Below are positions 25,106 through 35,164 of a stretch of 64,000 nt of DNA, piece by piece. The notes below the pieces were generated by a model. It saw nothing but the letters and a program-made list of their open reading frames with translations. It did no database searches and was not told where the DNA came from. Where the stretch lies: positions 1 to 64,000 of the forward strand of contig CALGKA010000018.1 in assembly GCA_937927895.1 (NCBI GenBank). The letters run 5' to 3'. The first letter of the stretch is position 1; the number at the start of each line of letters is the position of its first letter. Source of the stretch: an uncultured Granulosicoccaceae bacterium (GTDB lineage: Bacteria > Pseudomonadota > Gammaproteobacteria > Granulosicoccales > Granulosicoccaceae). A program made the translations under genes and the position numbers.

Positions 25106-26242
25106 ATGAATAAGCTCCCTGAATTTCGCCTTGAGACTCATTTCTCTAAATGGGAATTCAAAGCGCGCTATCACATGGCGGCATCTGATGCAGAGAGCAT
25201 GTCTTTGCAGCAGTTGCTGTCAATGGCAACACCTGCTGAGCGCGAAGAATTTGAAAACATGTGGCTGGGCTACACGGAAACTTTTGGCGCCCCGGATGTA
25301 CGCAACGCAATCACCGAAACATTCACCACGTGCAACTCTAATGACATTCTTTGTTTTGCAGGCGCAAGCGAGGGCATTTACGCCGCCAACCATGTGATCC
25401 TTGATAAAGACAGCCACGCCATTGTGGTTACGCCAAATTATCAATCACATGAATCACTGCCAATGGCAATTTGCCAGGCAACCGGTGTACCGCTTGACCC
25501 AACAGATAATTGGTCTTTAGATATTGATCGCATAGCTGATGCAATCCAACCCAATACCCGCCTACTTACTATTAATTTTCCACATAACCCTACCGGCAGC
25601 ATATTGCCACTGGATCGCTACATAGCAATGGTGGAGCTTTGCCGTAAACACGGCATCTATATTTTACATGATGAAATTTTTAACGGACTCGGGGCAACTG
25701 GTACAAAACACCTCCCCTTCATTGCAGACATTTATGAAAGAGGCTTATCTCTAAATGTGATGTCTAAGGCCTATGGTTTACCCGGCCTCAGAGTGGGTTG
25801 GATAGCATGTAAAGACCATGCAGTGCTGTCTAAGATGGAACAACTGAAACACTATTTGTCTATTTGTAATTCAGGGCCAAGTGAAAGACTGACCAAAATT
25901 GCTTTAAACCATCGGACTGAAATTCTTCAACGCAACTGCACAATCGTTGATGAGAACCTACCAAAATGGGATTCGTTCTTTGCAAAACACTCTGAGCTCT
26001 TCGATTGGCAAAGGCCCGACGGTTCTTGCATGGCCTTCCCACGCTATAAAGGCAAAGACGGTGTAGAGAATTTTACCCGACACTTAGTTGAGCAAAGTGG
26101 TGTACTGCTACTGCCTGGTTCTGTTTATCAATCGGTGCTTGGCAGTACACCTGATAATCATTTTAGATTAGGCTTTGGCCGTAAGAATTTGGACGAAGGC
26201 TTAGCGGCATTTGAAAATCATTTGCAAAATCGCAATACGTAA
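25106..26242 (+). CDS. PLP-dependent class I/II aminotransferase
   Basis: This 378-residue fold-type I enzyme has NFPHNPTG (161-164), Asp189 in ILHDEIF that contacts the pyridine nitrogen, and the PLP lysine Lys221 in VMSKAYGLPGLRVGW. It resembles the MalY/capreomycidine-synthase-like branch. The amino donor and product are not known. It follows the sensor kinase by 80 bp in the same direction, but a functional link is not evident. Confidence 0.9.
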   Translation: MNKLPEFRLETHFSKWEFKARYHMAASDAESMSLQQLLSMATPAEREEFENMWLGYTETFGAPDVRNAITETFTTCNSNDILCFAGASEGIYAANHVILDKDSHAIVVTPNYQSHESLPMAICQATGVPLDPTDNWSLDIDRIADAIQPNTRLLTINFPHNPTGSILPLDRYIAMVELCRKHGIYILHDEIFNGLGATGTKHLPFIADIYERGLSLNVMSKAYGLPGLRVGWIACKDHAVLSKMEQLKHYLSICNSGPSERLTKIALNHRTEILQRNCTIVDENLPKWDSFFAKHSELFDWQRPDGSCMAFPRYKGKDGVENFTRHLVEQSGVLLLPGSVYQSVLGSTPDNHFRLGFGRKNLDEGLAAFENHLQNRNT

Positions 26243-26267
26243 CCTGACATTTTGCGCCAATATAGCC

Positions 26268-26672
26268 TTAACAACCGTCAGTATTGGATCTAAAAGACGT
26301 AATTGGAACATCATCGGCGCTGGGACCAAGTGGGTAGCTAACTCTTGGCTTACCGGTGCTTTTGCTAAAACCTGCCGTCCACCACCAGGAGCCAGGCATT
26401 ATTAATCTCGGTTGGCCAACAAGGCGCTTGACATCCGCCAACGTCATACCCACAACAAGATTGTCTTTTATTCTTTGTGCGGCAAGCTCACAATCAGGTG
26501 ATTCAGCAGAATAGTCCAGCTCAGGCTTTATAGTGTTAAACGGTACCACTTCGACGCCTTCATCGGTGGGCAGTGTGAAGGTACATCCAGCCACTAAGAT
26601 TACACTCAAGACTACACTCGCAAACGCGATTGCTTTAGTGGCAGAAATAGCATTTTTAATTAGTGTTCGCAT
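26268..26672 (-). CDS. BamE/SmpA-like lipoprotein
   Basis: From the internal ATG at 26672 this is a 134-residue lipoprotein with lipobox VAGC. The mature region has a BamE/OmlA-type motif (LVVGMTLADVKRLVGQP). Proteins of this fold assist outer-membrane protein assembly, but divergent copies have other roles. It is convergent with the aminotransferase. The track start 16 codons upstream is not favoured because MRTLIKNAISATKAIAF begins a proper signal. Confidence 0.75.
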   Translation of the reverse strand: MRTLIKNAISATKAIAFASVVLSVILVAGCTFTLPTDEGVEVVPFNTIKPELDYSAESPDCELAAQRIKDNLVVGMTLADVKRLVGQPRLIMPGSWWWTAGFSKSTGKPRVSYPLGPSADDVPITSFRSNTDGC

Positions 26673-26841
26673 GCTGCGTTCCGTAACTGTTCCTGGCTCT
26701 ATAGTACCTAAACTGCACACGCCTACGAAGTAACATAGCTATTTTTTACAATTGCAAGCATCATTTGACTCGAACTAACCGAGGCCACTACACGCTGCTG
26801 ATTTACCCGTGAACCTTGATTTATCTGCCGCAATTTGTCGG

Positions 26842-27010
26842 TAGCTAGCGCCTATCCATAAACAGCGCGTAGCGAGGTTGTTCCAGGTGCGTGAGATTTT
26901 GCCTACTACATGTAGGCGTTTAGTCATTCTAAATAACTACATGTAGTCGCTAAAAGATTGCGTACCTGGGGCAACCACAGTAGCGTTCGTTTATGGATGG
27001 GCACTAGCTA
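26842..27010. mobile_element. Fold-back (MITE-like) element, copy A
   Basis: A 169-bp imperfect palindrome has arms of about 70 bp, beginning TAGCTAG and then ATCCATAAAC on both sides. The interior includes ACTACATGTAG on both arms. Copy B at 51507-51682 and the shorter copy C at 59302-59394 share long identical stretches. It has no ORF, so it would depend on a transposase elsewhere or act as a structured repeat. It lies in the gap before the sulfatase gene. Confidence 0.75.
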
Positions 27011-27167
27011 GTGAACTCCCGATTAAGGCGGCTCGGTGAAACGACAATTTATCGTCGCTGATATCACCCGGACAAACGCTTACCGCACCAGAAACCCCCA
27101 CGTATTTTGAATATCACAGGCATGATTTGTGCGCCGAACCCTATGGCCTACACAACTTTGTCTACCT

Positions 27168-28655
27168 ATGTATATGCAACTTTTATCTTCCTCCGTTCGA
27201 ATACTTAGTGCAATAGCGATGGCTTGCGCACTGATATCGTGTGGCGAGAGCACCATTAGCCTGCCAGCTGAATTTCCCGAGCCTACAGAAAGTCAGGCTG
27301 AAACACGTGACACCGATGACCGGCCGAATATCATTGTGGTGTTTACTGATGATCAAGGTTATGCCGATCTAAGCGCGCAAGGTGTGCTGGGCGATATTGT
27401 CACCCCACATTTGGATCAGTTGGCAGCAGACGGTGCAAGAATGACATCCGGTTATGCAACAGCACCACAATGCACTCCATCACGAGCGGGCCTAATGACA
27501 GGTCGGTATCAACAACGCTTTGGTCTCGATGATAACCGCTATACGCCGATGCCGTTATCTGAAACCACGATTGCAGACAGACTAAAAGCCGCAGGCTACG
27601 CCACCGGCATGGTAGGCAAGTGGCATTTAGAGATTGATCAAAACTCACAAGATTATGACAACAGCACAATAACCAGCGCTGAAAGAACACCTTTCTTTCC
27701 TAATGAACGCGGCTTTGACGATGTGTACTATGGCTATAGGAATACGTGGTGGACGACCTTCGACTTAGAAGGCAACACCCTGCCACCCAAGCACCGAAAA
27801 AACACTGACTATCGATTAGATGCATCAACCGATGCGGGCATTGCATTTATAGAACGGCATAAGCAACATCCGTTTTTTCTATACCTTGCGTACTTTGCAC
27901 CGCACGTACCGCTTGAAGCAACTGATGATTACCTCGCAAGATTCCCCAATGCTGCTGAAACTCGAAGAAAGTATGGCTTAGCAATGATGTCTGCCATTGA
28001 CGATGGCATTGGCCGGATAAGAGAAAAACTTGCTGCTGATCAATTGAGTGACAACACAATGATCTTTTTTATCAGTGACAACGGTGCACCGCTCGGCATA
28101 CACAAATTAGACTTACCAATTGACAACAATGGCGGCGCATGGGATGGCTCACTAAACGACCCTATGGTAGGTGAAAAAGGCATGCTTTCAGAAGGAGGCA
28201 TACGCGTCCCTTATATTGTTACCTGGCCGGGTAAGATACCCACCGGTATTGTTTCAGATACGCCCGTCACCACACTTGATGTAGCAAGCACAAGCATGGC
28301 TGCAGCTGGGCTTGAAATTCCCACGGAATTAGATGGCGCTGATCTGCTGCCAGAACTAAGCGGCGATGCCATGCTTGAAGAACGTTCAATTTACTGGCGC
28401 TTCTGGAATCAGGCGGCCATTCGTAAAGGCGAATGGAAGTATCTTAAGGCTGGCTCTGACTATGAGTTTCTGTTTAACATGAACACACCCACGCCAGAGA
28501 CGGAAAACGTTCTAGATGCATACCCGGGCATTGCTGAAGAATTACGCCAGGACCTAAACAGCTGGTCGCAGGAACTCCAACGCCCGGGTTTGTCAGACGT
28601 ACCACTCAACAATCAGGAAGAAGACTGGTACAACCATTACTTTCCTGCAAACTAG
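27168..28655 (+). CDS. Type I sulfatase (formylglycine-dependent), lipoprotein
   Basis: Read from the ATG at 27168 this is about 495 residues. The signal ends in lipobox LISC (ACALISCGES), so the enzyme is likely membrane anchored in the periplasm or at the surface. The alkaline-phosphatase-like sulfatase signature is present: NIIVVFTDDQGYADL for metal binding, CTPSRAGLMTGRYQQRF with the Cys that becomes formylglycine, and GKWHLE and SDNGAP. It hydrolyses sulfate esters of carbohydrates or similar. No formylglycine-generating enzyme is in the window. Its end overlaps the convergent soxG stop by 4 bp. Confidence 0.9.
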   Translation: MYMQLLSSSVRILSAIAMACALISCGESTISLPAEFPEPTESQAETRDTDDRPNIIVVFTDDQGYADLSAQGVLGDIVTPHLDQLAADGARMTSGYATAPQCTPSRAGLMTGRYQQRFGLDDNRYTPMPLSETTIADRLKAAGYATGMVGKWHLEIDQNSQDYDNSTITSAERTPFFPNERGFDDVYYGYRNTWWTTFDLEGNTLPPKHRKNTDYRLDASTDAGIAFIERHKQHPFFLYLAYFAPHVPLEATDDYLARFPNAAETRRKYGLAMMSAIDDGIGRIREKLAADQLSDNTMIFFISDNGAPLGIHKLDLPIDNNGGAWDGSLNDPMVGEKGMLSEGGIRVPYIVTWPGKIPTGIVSDTPVTTLDVASTSMAAAGLEIPTELDGADLLPELSGDAMLEERSIYWRFWNQAAIRKGEWKYLKAGSDYEFLFNMNTPTPETENVLDAYPGIAEELRQDLNSWSQELQRPGLSDVPLNNQEEDWYNHYFPAN

Positions 28656-29206
28656 ACGTAGTTAGACACGCGCTCTAGATAACCGAATACATATTTGGCA
28701 TAGCTCCATCGCACTTGCAGTTGAAATACCGGTGTGTCTGCATGGTTAGACATTAATACCGTCGCACTGCCATAGCGCGTTTGGGTGCACTGACCGACTC
28801 TGAACTGCGACGGATGCACATCAAACGGTGTGCCGCTTGCGATCACATCACGCACCTTAGAGCCACTAAGCTTTAACACCGTGTAGTAATCACTAAGGTC
28901 AACAGCCGCGGTGCCGGGCATTGAACACCATTTTTCTATAACGCTGCCTGGATCACTATTGGTATAAAGCAAACGCTCGTCGGGGCCTAACCAAAATAGT
29001 GTATTGGCATTGTTATGCATATAGGTATTGGTTTCTAACTGACAGTCGTCTGTACCAAGCAACCCTGTTAAAGCTGCATTGCAGGCTTGCGATTCAAAAT
29101 CACCACGTAGGTTAATTTTGTTTATATAAGGCAGTTCTTCCACCTTAAAACCATCGGTATCAAGTGTCGTTATTTTCAACGGAGTTTCTTTGATCGGATT
29201 AACCAC
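28652..29206 (-). CDS. soxG: Sarcosine oxidase gamma subunit
   Basis: This small subunit of heterotetrameric sarcosine oxidase has about 184 residues, with the typical pattern SDYYTVLKLSGSKVRDVIASG followed by GTPFDVHPSQF. It is last in the soxBDAG order. The track start lies inside soxA; GAAGGAG is 9 nt before the GTG at 29206, so that start is preferred, giving an 8-bp overlap with soxA. Its stop overlaps the convergent sulfatase. Confidence 0.88.
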   Translation of the reverse strand: MVNPIKETPLKITTLDTDGFKVEELPYINKINLRGDFESQACNAALTGLLGTDDCQLETNTYMHNNANTLFWLGPDERLLYTNSDPGSVIEKWCSMPGTAAVDLSDYYTVLKLSGSKVRDVIASGTPFDVHPSQFRVGQCTQTRYGSATVLMSNHADTPVFQLQVRWSYAKYVFGYLERVSNYV

Positions 29207-32200
29207 GAACACGTACTCCTTCAACATCAACAAACACGGTATCTGAAACGGTAGCCTTTATGACATCGCCGTTCATCAGACACAGAGTCACCACGTCACC
29301 TTTGCGGTTTATTCCGTCTTGCAGTAGAGCAAGTGCTATGGAACGCCCGGCATTGGGACTCATATAACTAGAGGTAACATGCCCAATGGTTGGCATTGGT
29401 GGCGCTTCTAAAACTTCCGACACAATATGCGCACCCTCTGGCAATACCACGGTAGGATCTTCAGTCAATAGGCCCACCAGTTGCGGCCGACCTTCCCGCT
29501 TAGTATCAACACGCTCTTGAGCACGATTACCTAAATATTCTTCTTTGGTTTTCGAAACGATCCAATCCATGTCCATATCATGCGGGGTCACGGTGCCGTC
29601 GGTATCTTGTCCGACAATGATAAAACCTTTTTCCGCGCGCAATACGTGCATGGTCTCTGTACCGTATGGACAAAGATCGTACTTTTTACCCGCCTCTGCC
29701 AGGGCTTCAATTAAGTGTTTGCCATAACGCGCCGGCACATTGATCTCGTATGAGACTTCGCCCGTAAAACTAATTCTGAACACCCTTGCCGGAACTCCTG
29801 CAACAGTGCCCTCTCGCATGGTCATAAAAGGAAACGCTTCTTTATCTAAATCTATGTCGGTGATACTTTGCAGCAACTCGCGTGCTTTAGGACCATTGAG
29901 CGCCATTACCGCCCATTGTTCGGTAACACTAGTGCAATAGACTTCCCATTCAGGCCATTCGGTTTGCAACCATTCTTCAAGCCAACTCATGACACGTGCT
30001 GCACCACCGGTGGTGGTGGTCATGTGATAGTGGTTTTCACCAAGACGCGTGGTGACACCATCGTCAAAGATCATACCGTGTTCATTTAACATTAGGCCGT
30101 AACGGCACGAACCAATAGCAAGTTTTTGCCAGTTGTTGGTATAAACCATCTCAATAAGCTTAAGAGCATCTTTACCTTGAATGTCTATCTTGCCGAGTGT
30201 CGAAGCATCTAACATTCCGACTGACTCTCTTACCGCCAACGTTTCACGCTGTACTGCGGAATGCATATCTTCACCGTCTTTCGGGTAATACCATGCACGC
30301 TTCCAGTCACCGACATCTTCAAACTTAGCACCGTTCGCAACATGCCATTCATGCATAGGCGTCTGCCGCTCTTGAATAAACAACTCACGAGACTCTTGAC
30401 CACCTACAGCACCTAGAGTCAAAGGCGTATACGGTGGCCTGAATGTGGTGGTACCTACTTCTGGTATGGAGACACCTTGAATGTTGGCCATTATGGCAAG
30501 TGCGTTTAGGTTAGAGGTCTTTCCTTGATCAGTTGCCATGCCTGTTGTGGTATAGCGCTTGAGGTGCTCAACCGATAAAAACCCTTCACGAGCCGCAAGA
30601 TGTATGTCTGCAGCTGTAACATCATTTTGAAAATCGTGAAAATGCTTGGCACTACCCTCACCTACCGGGTGCGTGGTTGGCACTAACCAAATCGGCGAGA
30701 TATCACCCAATGGAATTTCACTAACATTTAAATTCGAAATGCTTGGTGCAGATGCAGACAAACCACAGCGCTGTGCTGCATCAAGGCCTGCTTTAATACC
30801 TTCCGTAATACACGTATCTGTATCAAAGCTACCATTACAGCTACCGGCTGAGATATTAGGACAAGATTTTTTCTGACGATTATCATCGGGAATAAAGCCT
30901 GCAATCTCATCTACGTACTTAAGCTTGCCACCGCTCTGACTGACCATATGACAAGAAGGTGTCCAACCACCGGAGTTTGCAACAATGCTGCAGCTAATTT
31001 CCCACGCTTGACCTTGAAGAGAATCGCCATCGGCTGACAACTCCATAATACGTACCGCTGTAACCCCCTTAGCACCTTGCACAGAACTTATCGCGTGACC
31101 TTCAAACAATCGAATATTGTTTTGCTCAAGCCGCGCTTTGACTGCAGGGTCAACCGATGAACGAGTATCTACCACCGTTACAACTGCACCATTATCAGAT
31201 GCATCTAAGGCCACTTGATAGGCACTGTCGTTATTGGTGAACACAACGATATCTTTACCGGGCAGCGCTCCGTATTGATTAATATAAGTACCGACTGCAT
31301 TGGCTAACATCACACCCGGTCTGTCGTTGTCTGCAAATACCAATGGTCTTTCAATAGAACCTGCGGCAATTACCACCTGCTTTGCACGAATTTTCCAGAA
31401 CCGTTGCCGTGGCAATGATCCACCGTTACCCGGACCTAAGTGATCAGTGACTTTTTCAAGTGCGGTTATATAGTTGTAGTCATAGTAGCCGGTTGCGGTT
31501 GTACGTGTTAAGACCCGCACATTTTCATTGCGCTCAAGCTCTTGCATGGAGTTCTTTACAAACTCTAGTGCGGCTGTATTTTTCGATGTACCTAATAGAG
31601 AACCACCGGGTTCACTGCCTTCATCAAGTAACATTACTCTGGCACCACTACCGGCCGCCATTGTGGCTGCAGCAAGACCAGCAGGCCCCGCTCCTATAAC
31701 CAGTACATCACAATGTGCGTAGGTTCCATGATAAACATCGGGATCATTTTCAACCGGGCTTACCCCAAGACCTGCAGCTTTACGAATAAACTTTTCATAA
31801 GTCATCCACATGGAGGCGGGCCACATAAATGTTTTATAGTAAAAACCCGCCGGCAGAAAACGCGCAACCAGCGAATTAACACCGCCAACATCAAAATTTA
31901 AGCTTGGCCAACGATTTTGCGATGAAGCCACCAAGCCGTCATACAGTTCAACGCATGTGGCTCGGGTATTTGGTTCAGTGTACGGGCCTGTCTCAAGCTG
32001 CATTAATGCATTGGGCTCTTCTGAGCCTGCTGCTATAAGACCACGCGGCCTATGATACTTAAAGCTTCGACCTAACAACCGCACGCCATTGGCGACTAAG
32101 GCAGACGCTAGCGTATCGCCTTGATAACCTGTGTATTGCTTACCATCAAAGGTAAACGTTAACGGTTTACTGCGATCTATACGACCGCCGTTATCTAACC

Positions 32201-32216
32201 TGTTTGATTGAGTCAT
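29199..32216 (-). CDS. soxA: Sarcosine oxidase alpha subunit
   Basis: The 1005-residue alpha subunit begins with a ferredoxin-like 2Fe-2S-type domain region (FTFDGKQYTGYQGDTLASAL) followed by a dinucleotide-binding motif (DVLVIGAGPAGLAAATMAAG). The C-terminal half is an aminomethyltransferase/GcvT-like folate domain (SVGMLDASTLGKIDIQG and DGVTTRLGENHYHM). The complex demethylates sarcosine to glycine, passing the methyl carbon to tetrahydrofolate. soxD overlaps it by 4 bp at the 5' end. Confidence 0.97.
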   Translation of the reverse strand: MTQSNRLDNGGRIDRSKPLTFTFDGKQYTGYQGDTLASALVANGVRLLGRSFKYHRPRGLIAAGSEEPNALMQLETGPYTEPNTRATCVELYDGLVASSQNRWPSLNFDVGGVNSLVARFLPAGFYYKTFMWPASMWMTYEKFIRKAAGLGVSPVENDPDVYHGTYAHCDVLVIGAGPAGLAAATMAAGSGARVMLLDEGSEPGGSLLGTSKNTAALEFVKNSMQELERNENVRVLTRTTATGYYDYNYITALEKVTDHLGPGNGGSLPRQRFWKIRAKQVVIAAGSIERPLVFADNDRPGVMLANAVGTYINQYGALPGKDIVVFTNNDSAYQVALDASDNGAVVTVVDTRSSVDPAVKARLEQNNIRLFEGHAISSVQGAKGVTAVRIMELSADGDSLQGQAWEISCSIVANSGGWTPSCHMVSQSGGKLKYVDEIAGFIPDDNRQKKSCPNISAGSCNGSFDTDTCITEGIKAGLDAAQRCGLSASAPSISNLNVSEIPLGDISPIWLVPTTHPVGEGSAKHFHDFQNDVTAADIHLAAREGFLSVEHLKRYTTTGMATDQGKTSNLNALAIMANIQGVSIPEVGTTTFRPPYTPLTLGAVGGQESRELFIQERQTPMHEWHVANGAKFEDVGDWKRAWYYPKDGEDMHSAVQRETLAVRESVGMLDASTLGKIDIQGKDALKLIEMVYTNNWQKLAIGSCRYGLMLNEHGMIFDDGVTTRLGENHYHMTTTTGGAARVMSWLEEWLQTEWPEWEVYCTSVTEQWAVMALNGPKARELLQSITDIDLDKEAFPFMTMREGTVAGVPARVFRISFTGEVSYEINVPARYGKHLIEALAEAGKKYDLCPYGTETMHVLRAEKGFIIVGQDTDGTVTPHDMDMDWIVSKTKEEYLGNRAQERVDTKREGRPQLVGLLTEDPTVVLPEGAHIVSEVLEAPPMPTIGHVTSSYMSPNAGRSIALALLQDGINRKGDVVTLCLMNGDVIKATVSDTVFVDVEGVRVRG

Positions 32217-32506
32217 GATTGGCCCCCTTCAGGGATGGGCGGCCTTGGATCTTCAATTTTATAAGTGGCTACAAATTCATCAGTCACGGTATGGCGCAGG
32301 GCATTAAACCATCGTCTGCAGCCGTGTACATGCAACCATCGCTCACGATGATACCCTTTCGGGTTACTGCGAAAAAATACGTATTCACCCCATTCATCGT
32401 CTGTTAGTTTGGCAGTTTCTGTCGGGCGGGGTATATGCGCTTCACCATGACAAGAAAATTCAGTCTGGTCGCGATCACCGCAGTACGGGCAATTAACAAT
32501 AAACAT
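32213..32506 (-). CDS. soxD: Sarcosine oxidase delta subunit
   Basis: This 97-residue subunit has the zinc-binding N-terminus MFIVNCPYCGDRDQTEFSC followed by a conserved middle with YVFFRSNPKGYHRERWLHVHGCRRWFNALR. It is a structural zinc subunit of the heterotetrameric enzyme. It lies 11 bp after soxB and overlaps soxA by 4 bp, so the four genes are translationally linked. Confidence 0.96.
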   Translation of the reverse strand: MFIVNCPYCGDRDQTEFSCHGEAHIPRPTETAKLTDDEWGEYVFFRSNPKGYHRERWLHVHGCRRWFNALRHTVTDEFVATYKIEDPRPPIPEGGQS

Positions 32507-32517
32507 AATAGTTCTAC

Positions 32518-33762
32518 TTAGTGAGCCACCGCAGCTGCGGCGCCCTCATCAATAAGCGCACCGCTATTGAAGCGATCAATCGAGAACGGGGCTGCTATTT
32601 CATTCATTTCGCCTGCAGCTATTGAATGTGCAAACGCATGACCACTACCAGGTGTTGCCTTAAAGCCGCCCGTTCCCCAGCCACAATTAAAGTAGAGGTT
32701 CTTAACGGGAGTTTTTGAAAGGATTGGTGAACGGTCAACTGTAACATCGACAATACCCGCCCACTGACGCAACATGCGAAGGCGCGAGAAAATCGGGAAT
32801 AACTCACACAGTGGACCAACTGTATGTTCAATTAGATCAAAGCTACCACGCTGCGAATAAGAGTTATAAGCATCAGAACCAGAGCCTACTACTAGCTCAC
32901 CCTTATCGGACTGACTAACGTATACGTGTATGCCATTAGACATAACTACGCAATCAATAATGGGTTTGATCGGCTCAGAGACAAGCGCTTGTAGCGGGTA
33001 ACACTCGAGCGGTAATTTAAATCCCGCCATCTCCGCGATTACACTGCTATGGCCTGCTGCAACAGAGCCAACTTTACCTGCGCCAATAAACCCGCGACTG
33101 GTATCAACACCCACTACTGCATTGTTTTCTACGCGAACACCTGTGACTTCGCAGTTTTGAATGATATCAACGCCTGCGGCATCGGCACCGCGCGCATAAC
33201 CCCACGCTACAGCATCGTGGCGTGCTGTACCGCCACGCTTTTGCAGTAAGCCACCCATCACAGGGTAACGACAGTTAAGGTTAATAATCGGCAGCATTTC
33301 TTTCACCTGTTCTGGTGTTAGAAACTCTGAGTCGATACCGTTTAGATGAATGGCATTGCCACGGCGACCGATCTCTTGCATATCGTGCACGCTGTGCGCC
33401 AGGTGCAGCAAACCGCGCTGTGAAAACATCACATTGTAGTTAAGCTCTTGCGATAAGCCTTCCCATAACTTCATAGCACTTTCGTACATTCCCGCGGACT
33501 CATCAAGCAAGTAGTTAGAACGCACTATGGTTGTGTTACGACCTGTATTACCACCACCAAGCCAACCCTTCTCTATAACGGCAACATTGGTGATGCCACA
33601 TTGGGTCGCTAAGTAATAGGCTGTAGCCAGACCATGACCACCACCGCCGATAATCACAACATCGTAGTGTTTTTTGGGATCAGGGCTACGCCAAACGCGC
33701 TGCCAGTTACGATGGTAAGACATCGCATTACGGGCAAGCGAAAACAGTGAATATGCTTTCAT
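32518..33762 (-). CDS. soxB: Sarcosine oxidase beta subunit
   Basis: This 414-residue FAD subunit has an N-terminal Rossmann motif ([19 protein letters not shown]) and the DAO-type fold. Conserved segments include [15 protein letters not shown] and [18 protein letters not shown] near the C-terminus. It catalyses oxidation of sarcosine's N-methyl group. It is the first sox gene after the ABC permease, with a 145-bp gap that may hold an extra promoter. Confidence 0.96.
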   Translation of the reverse strand: MKAYSLFSLARNAMSYHRNWQRVWRSPDPKKHYDVVIIGGGGHGLATAYYLATQCGITNVAVIEKGWLGGGNTGRNTTIVRSNYLLDESAGMYESAMKLWEGLSQELNYNVMFSQRGLLHLAHSVHDMQEIGRRGNAIHLNGIDSEFLTPEQVKEMLPIINLNCRYPVMGGLLQKRGGTARHDAVAWGYARGADAAGVDIIQNCEVTGVRVENNAVVGVDTSRGFIGAGKVGSVAAGHSSVIAEMAGFKLPLECYPLQALVSEPIKPIIDCVVMSNGIHVYVSQSDKGELVVGSGSDAYNSYSQRGSFDLIEHTVGPLCELFPIFSRLRMLRQWAGIVDVTVDRSPILSKTPVKNLYFNCGWGTGGFKATPGSGHAFAHSIAAGEMNEIAAPFSIDRFNSGALIDEGAAAAVAH

Positions 33763-33907
33763 AGAAGTTTCTTTATGGGTCCAACGGGAGCCGGTCTACC
33801 GACCGTGCATCGTCGTTAAATTTGGGCAACTGCGGTGTTCCCAAAACGACTCAAACACCGCAGAACTACAATATAACACCACAATATGCCAGTAGAGGCA
33901 CCAGCAG

Positions 33908-34897
33908 TTAGGTAGGCGTGACTCCACGCAGCCTTTCGCCACGGCGACGGATCAACTCAAGCGTTGCAAGAAGCGCTATAGAGATGACAACCAAAATGGT
34001 AGCAACCGCCAGTATGGTAGGTGAAATTTGCTCACGAATACCAGAGAACATCTGGCGCGGAATGGTTCGCTGCTCAACTGATGCCATGGCAATCACCACG
34101 ACGACTTCATCAAATGAAGTAATGAAAGCAAACAATGCCCCCGAAATAACACCCGGTAATATGAGCGGCATTTGCACTTTAAAGAAGGTCCGCAATGGGG
34201 TTGCACCCATACCATATGCGGCACGCACCAAGCTTTGATCAAAACCGACCAATGTGGCGGTAACGGTAATAATTACGAATGGGGTGCCCAACACAGCGTG
34301 AGAAAGTATGACCCCTAAGTGGGTGTAGACTAACTCAAAATTTTCAAGCTTTTGCCCTATCCATGCAAACAGACCACCAAACTCAGCCATCCATGCACCG
34401 AAGCGATTAAACAGCCTTGCGCCATCACTAAAGCCACGAAATATACCAGCACCCGTAATAACCAACGGTACGATCATGGGTGAAATTAGCAACGCCATAA
34501 GTTTCTTTTTATAGGGCATTTCAGATCGGCTTAAGCCAACCGCTGCCAAGGTACCTAATACTGTTGCTATTACTGTTGCAAAGAAGCCTATAAAAAAACT
34601 ATTACGCATGGAACGTATCCATTGCGCATTGTTCCATGCATCACTCCACCAACCGGTTAGGCGATCCGGGTTGGCCATGCCATTGGTTAAGATATCTCTG
34701 TAGTGACGCAGCGAGAAAGCATCCGGGTCAAGACCCAACATGCCGGGTGTAAAAGAGAAATAGTTTTCTGCATTAAAACTTAACGGCAGAACTATAAGGA
34801 TGGGTGAGATCAAAAACAGAAAGATCAAACCACAGATAAAACGAAACGTGTAATACCAAAGACGCTCGCCCCATCCTGCATATGCTGGTAGTGCCAT
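33908..34897 (-). CDS. ABC transporter permease (PotC-like)
   Basis: This 329-residue inner-membrane protein has about six transmembrane segments and the EAA loop YGMGATPLRTFFKVQMPLI for contact with the ATPase. The N-terminal segment (RFICGLIFLFLISPILIVLPL) is characteristic of the spermidine/putrescine-opine type. A longer hydrophilic stretch around residues 160-210 (MAEFGGLFAWIGQKLENF) is not usual for PotC. It is the second permease of the set with the upstream gene. Confidence 0.93.
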   Translation of the reverse strand: MALPAYAGWGERLWYYTFRFICGLIFLFLISPILIVLPLSFNAENYFSFTPGMLGLDPDAFSLRHYRDILTNGMANPDRLTGWWSDAWNNAQWIRSMRNSFFIGFFATVIATVLGTLAAVGLSRSEMPYKKKLMALLISPMIVPLVITGAGIFRGFSDGARLFNRFGAWMAEFGGLFAWIGQKLENFELVYTHLGVILSHAVLGTPFVIITVTATLVGFDQSLVRAAYGMGATPLRTFFKVQMPLILPGVISGALFAFITSFDEVVVVIAMASVEQRTIPRQMFSGIREQISPTILAVATILVVISIALLATLELIRRRGERLRGVTPT

Positions 34898-34932
34898 ATC
34901 AGTGTACTGTAACGTTTAAACGGTGCGAATGA

Positions 34933-35029
34933 GAGTTTGTCATTTGGTTCATAGCAAGGCTTGGCTCGCAGGAAATGGCCGTTCCCTTTTCAAGAGCCAT
35001 AACGCCGCTATGGACCGAATGACAAGCTC
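34933..35029. repeat. Fold-back repeat between the two permease genes
   Basis: The arms GAGTTTGTCATTTGGTTC(ATAGC) at 34933-34955 and its inverted counterpart at 35007-35029 match at 19 of 23 positions. They enclose about 50 bp with a further AAGGCTTGGCTC / GAGCC partner. A 69-residue track ORF covers it but looks fortuitous. It does not share sequence with the MITE-like copies A-C. It interrupts an otherwise compact operon by about 270 bp. Confidence 0.6.
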
Positions 35030-35164
35030 CCGCAGGGGCGTCAATTAAAATGCATCCGGAATTCATTAAAAACCCCTCACACTGAAATAAATATAAGAAC
35101 ATATTCATGCCTTGAGCACTTTGATTGATCGACTCATTTGTAGCGTTTGAATGTTGCAGTGCAC

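Noticed and set aside
26842-27010. Rho-independent terminator
   Set aside because: Arms are too long, no T-run is present, and the sequence recurs at two other loci, so an element is a better reading.
34899-35108. 69-residue ORF over the fold-back repeat
   Set aside because: It is contained in the inverted repeat and in an operon gap, with no start signal.
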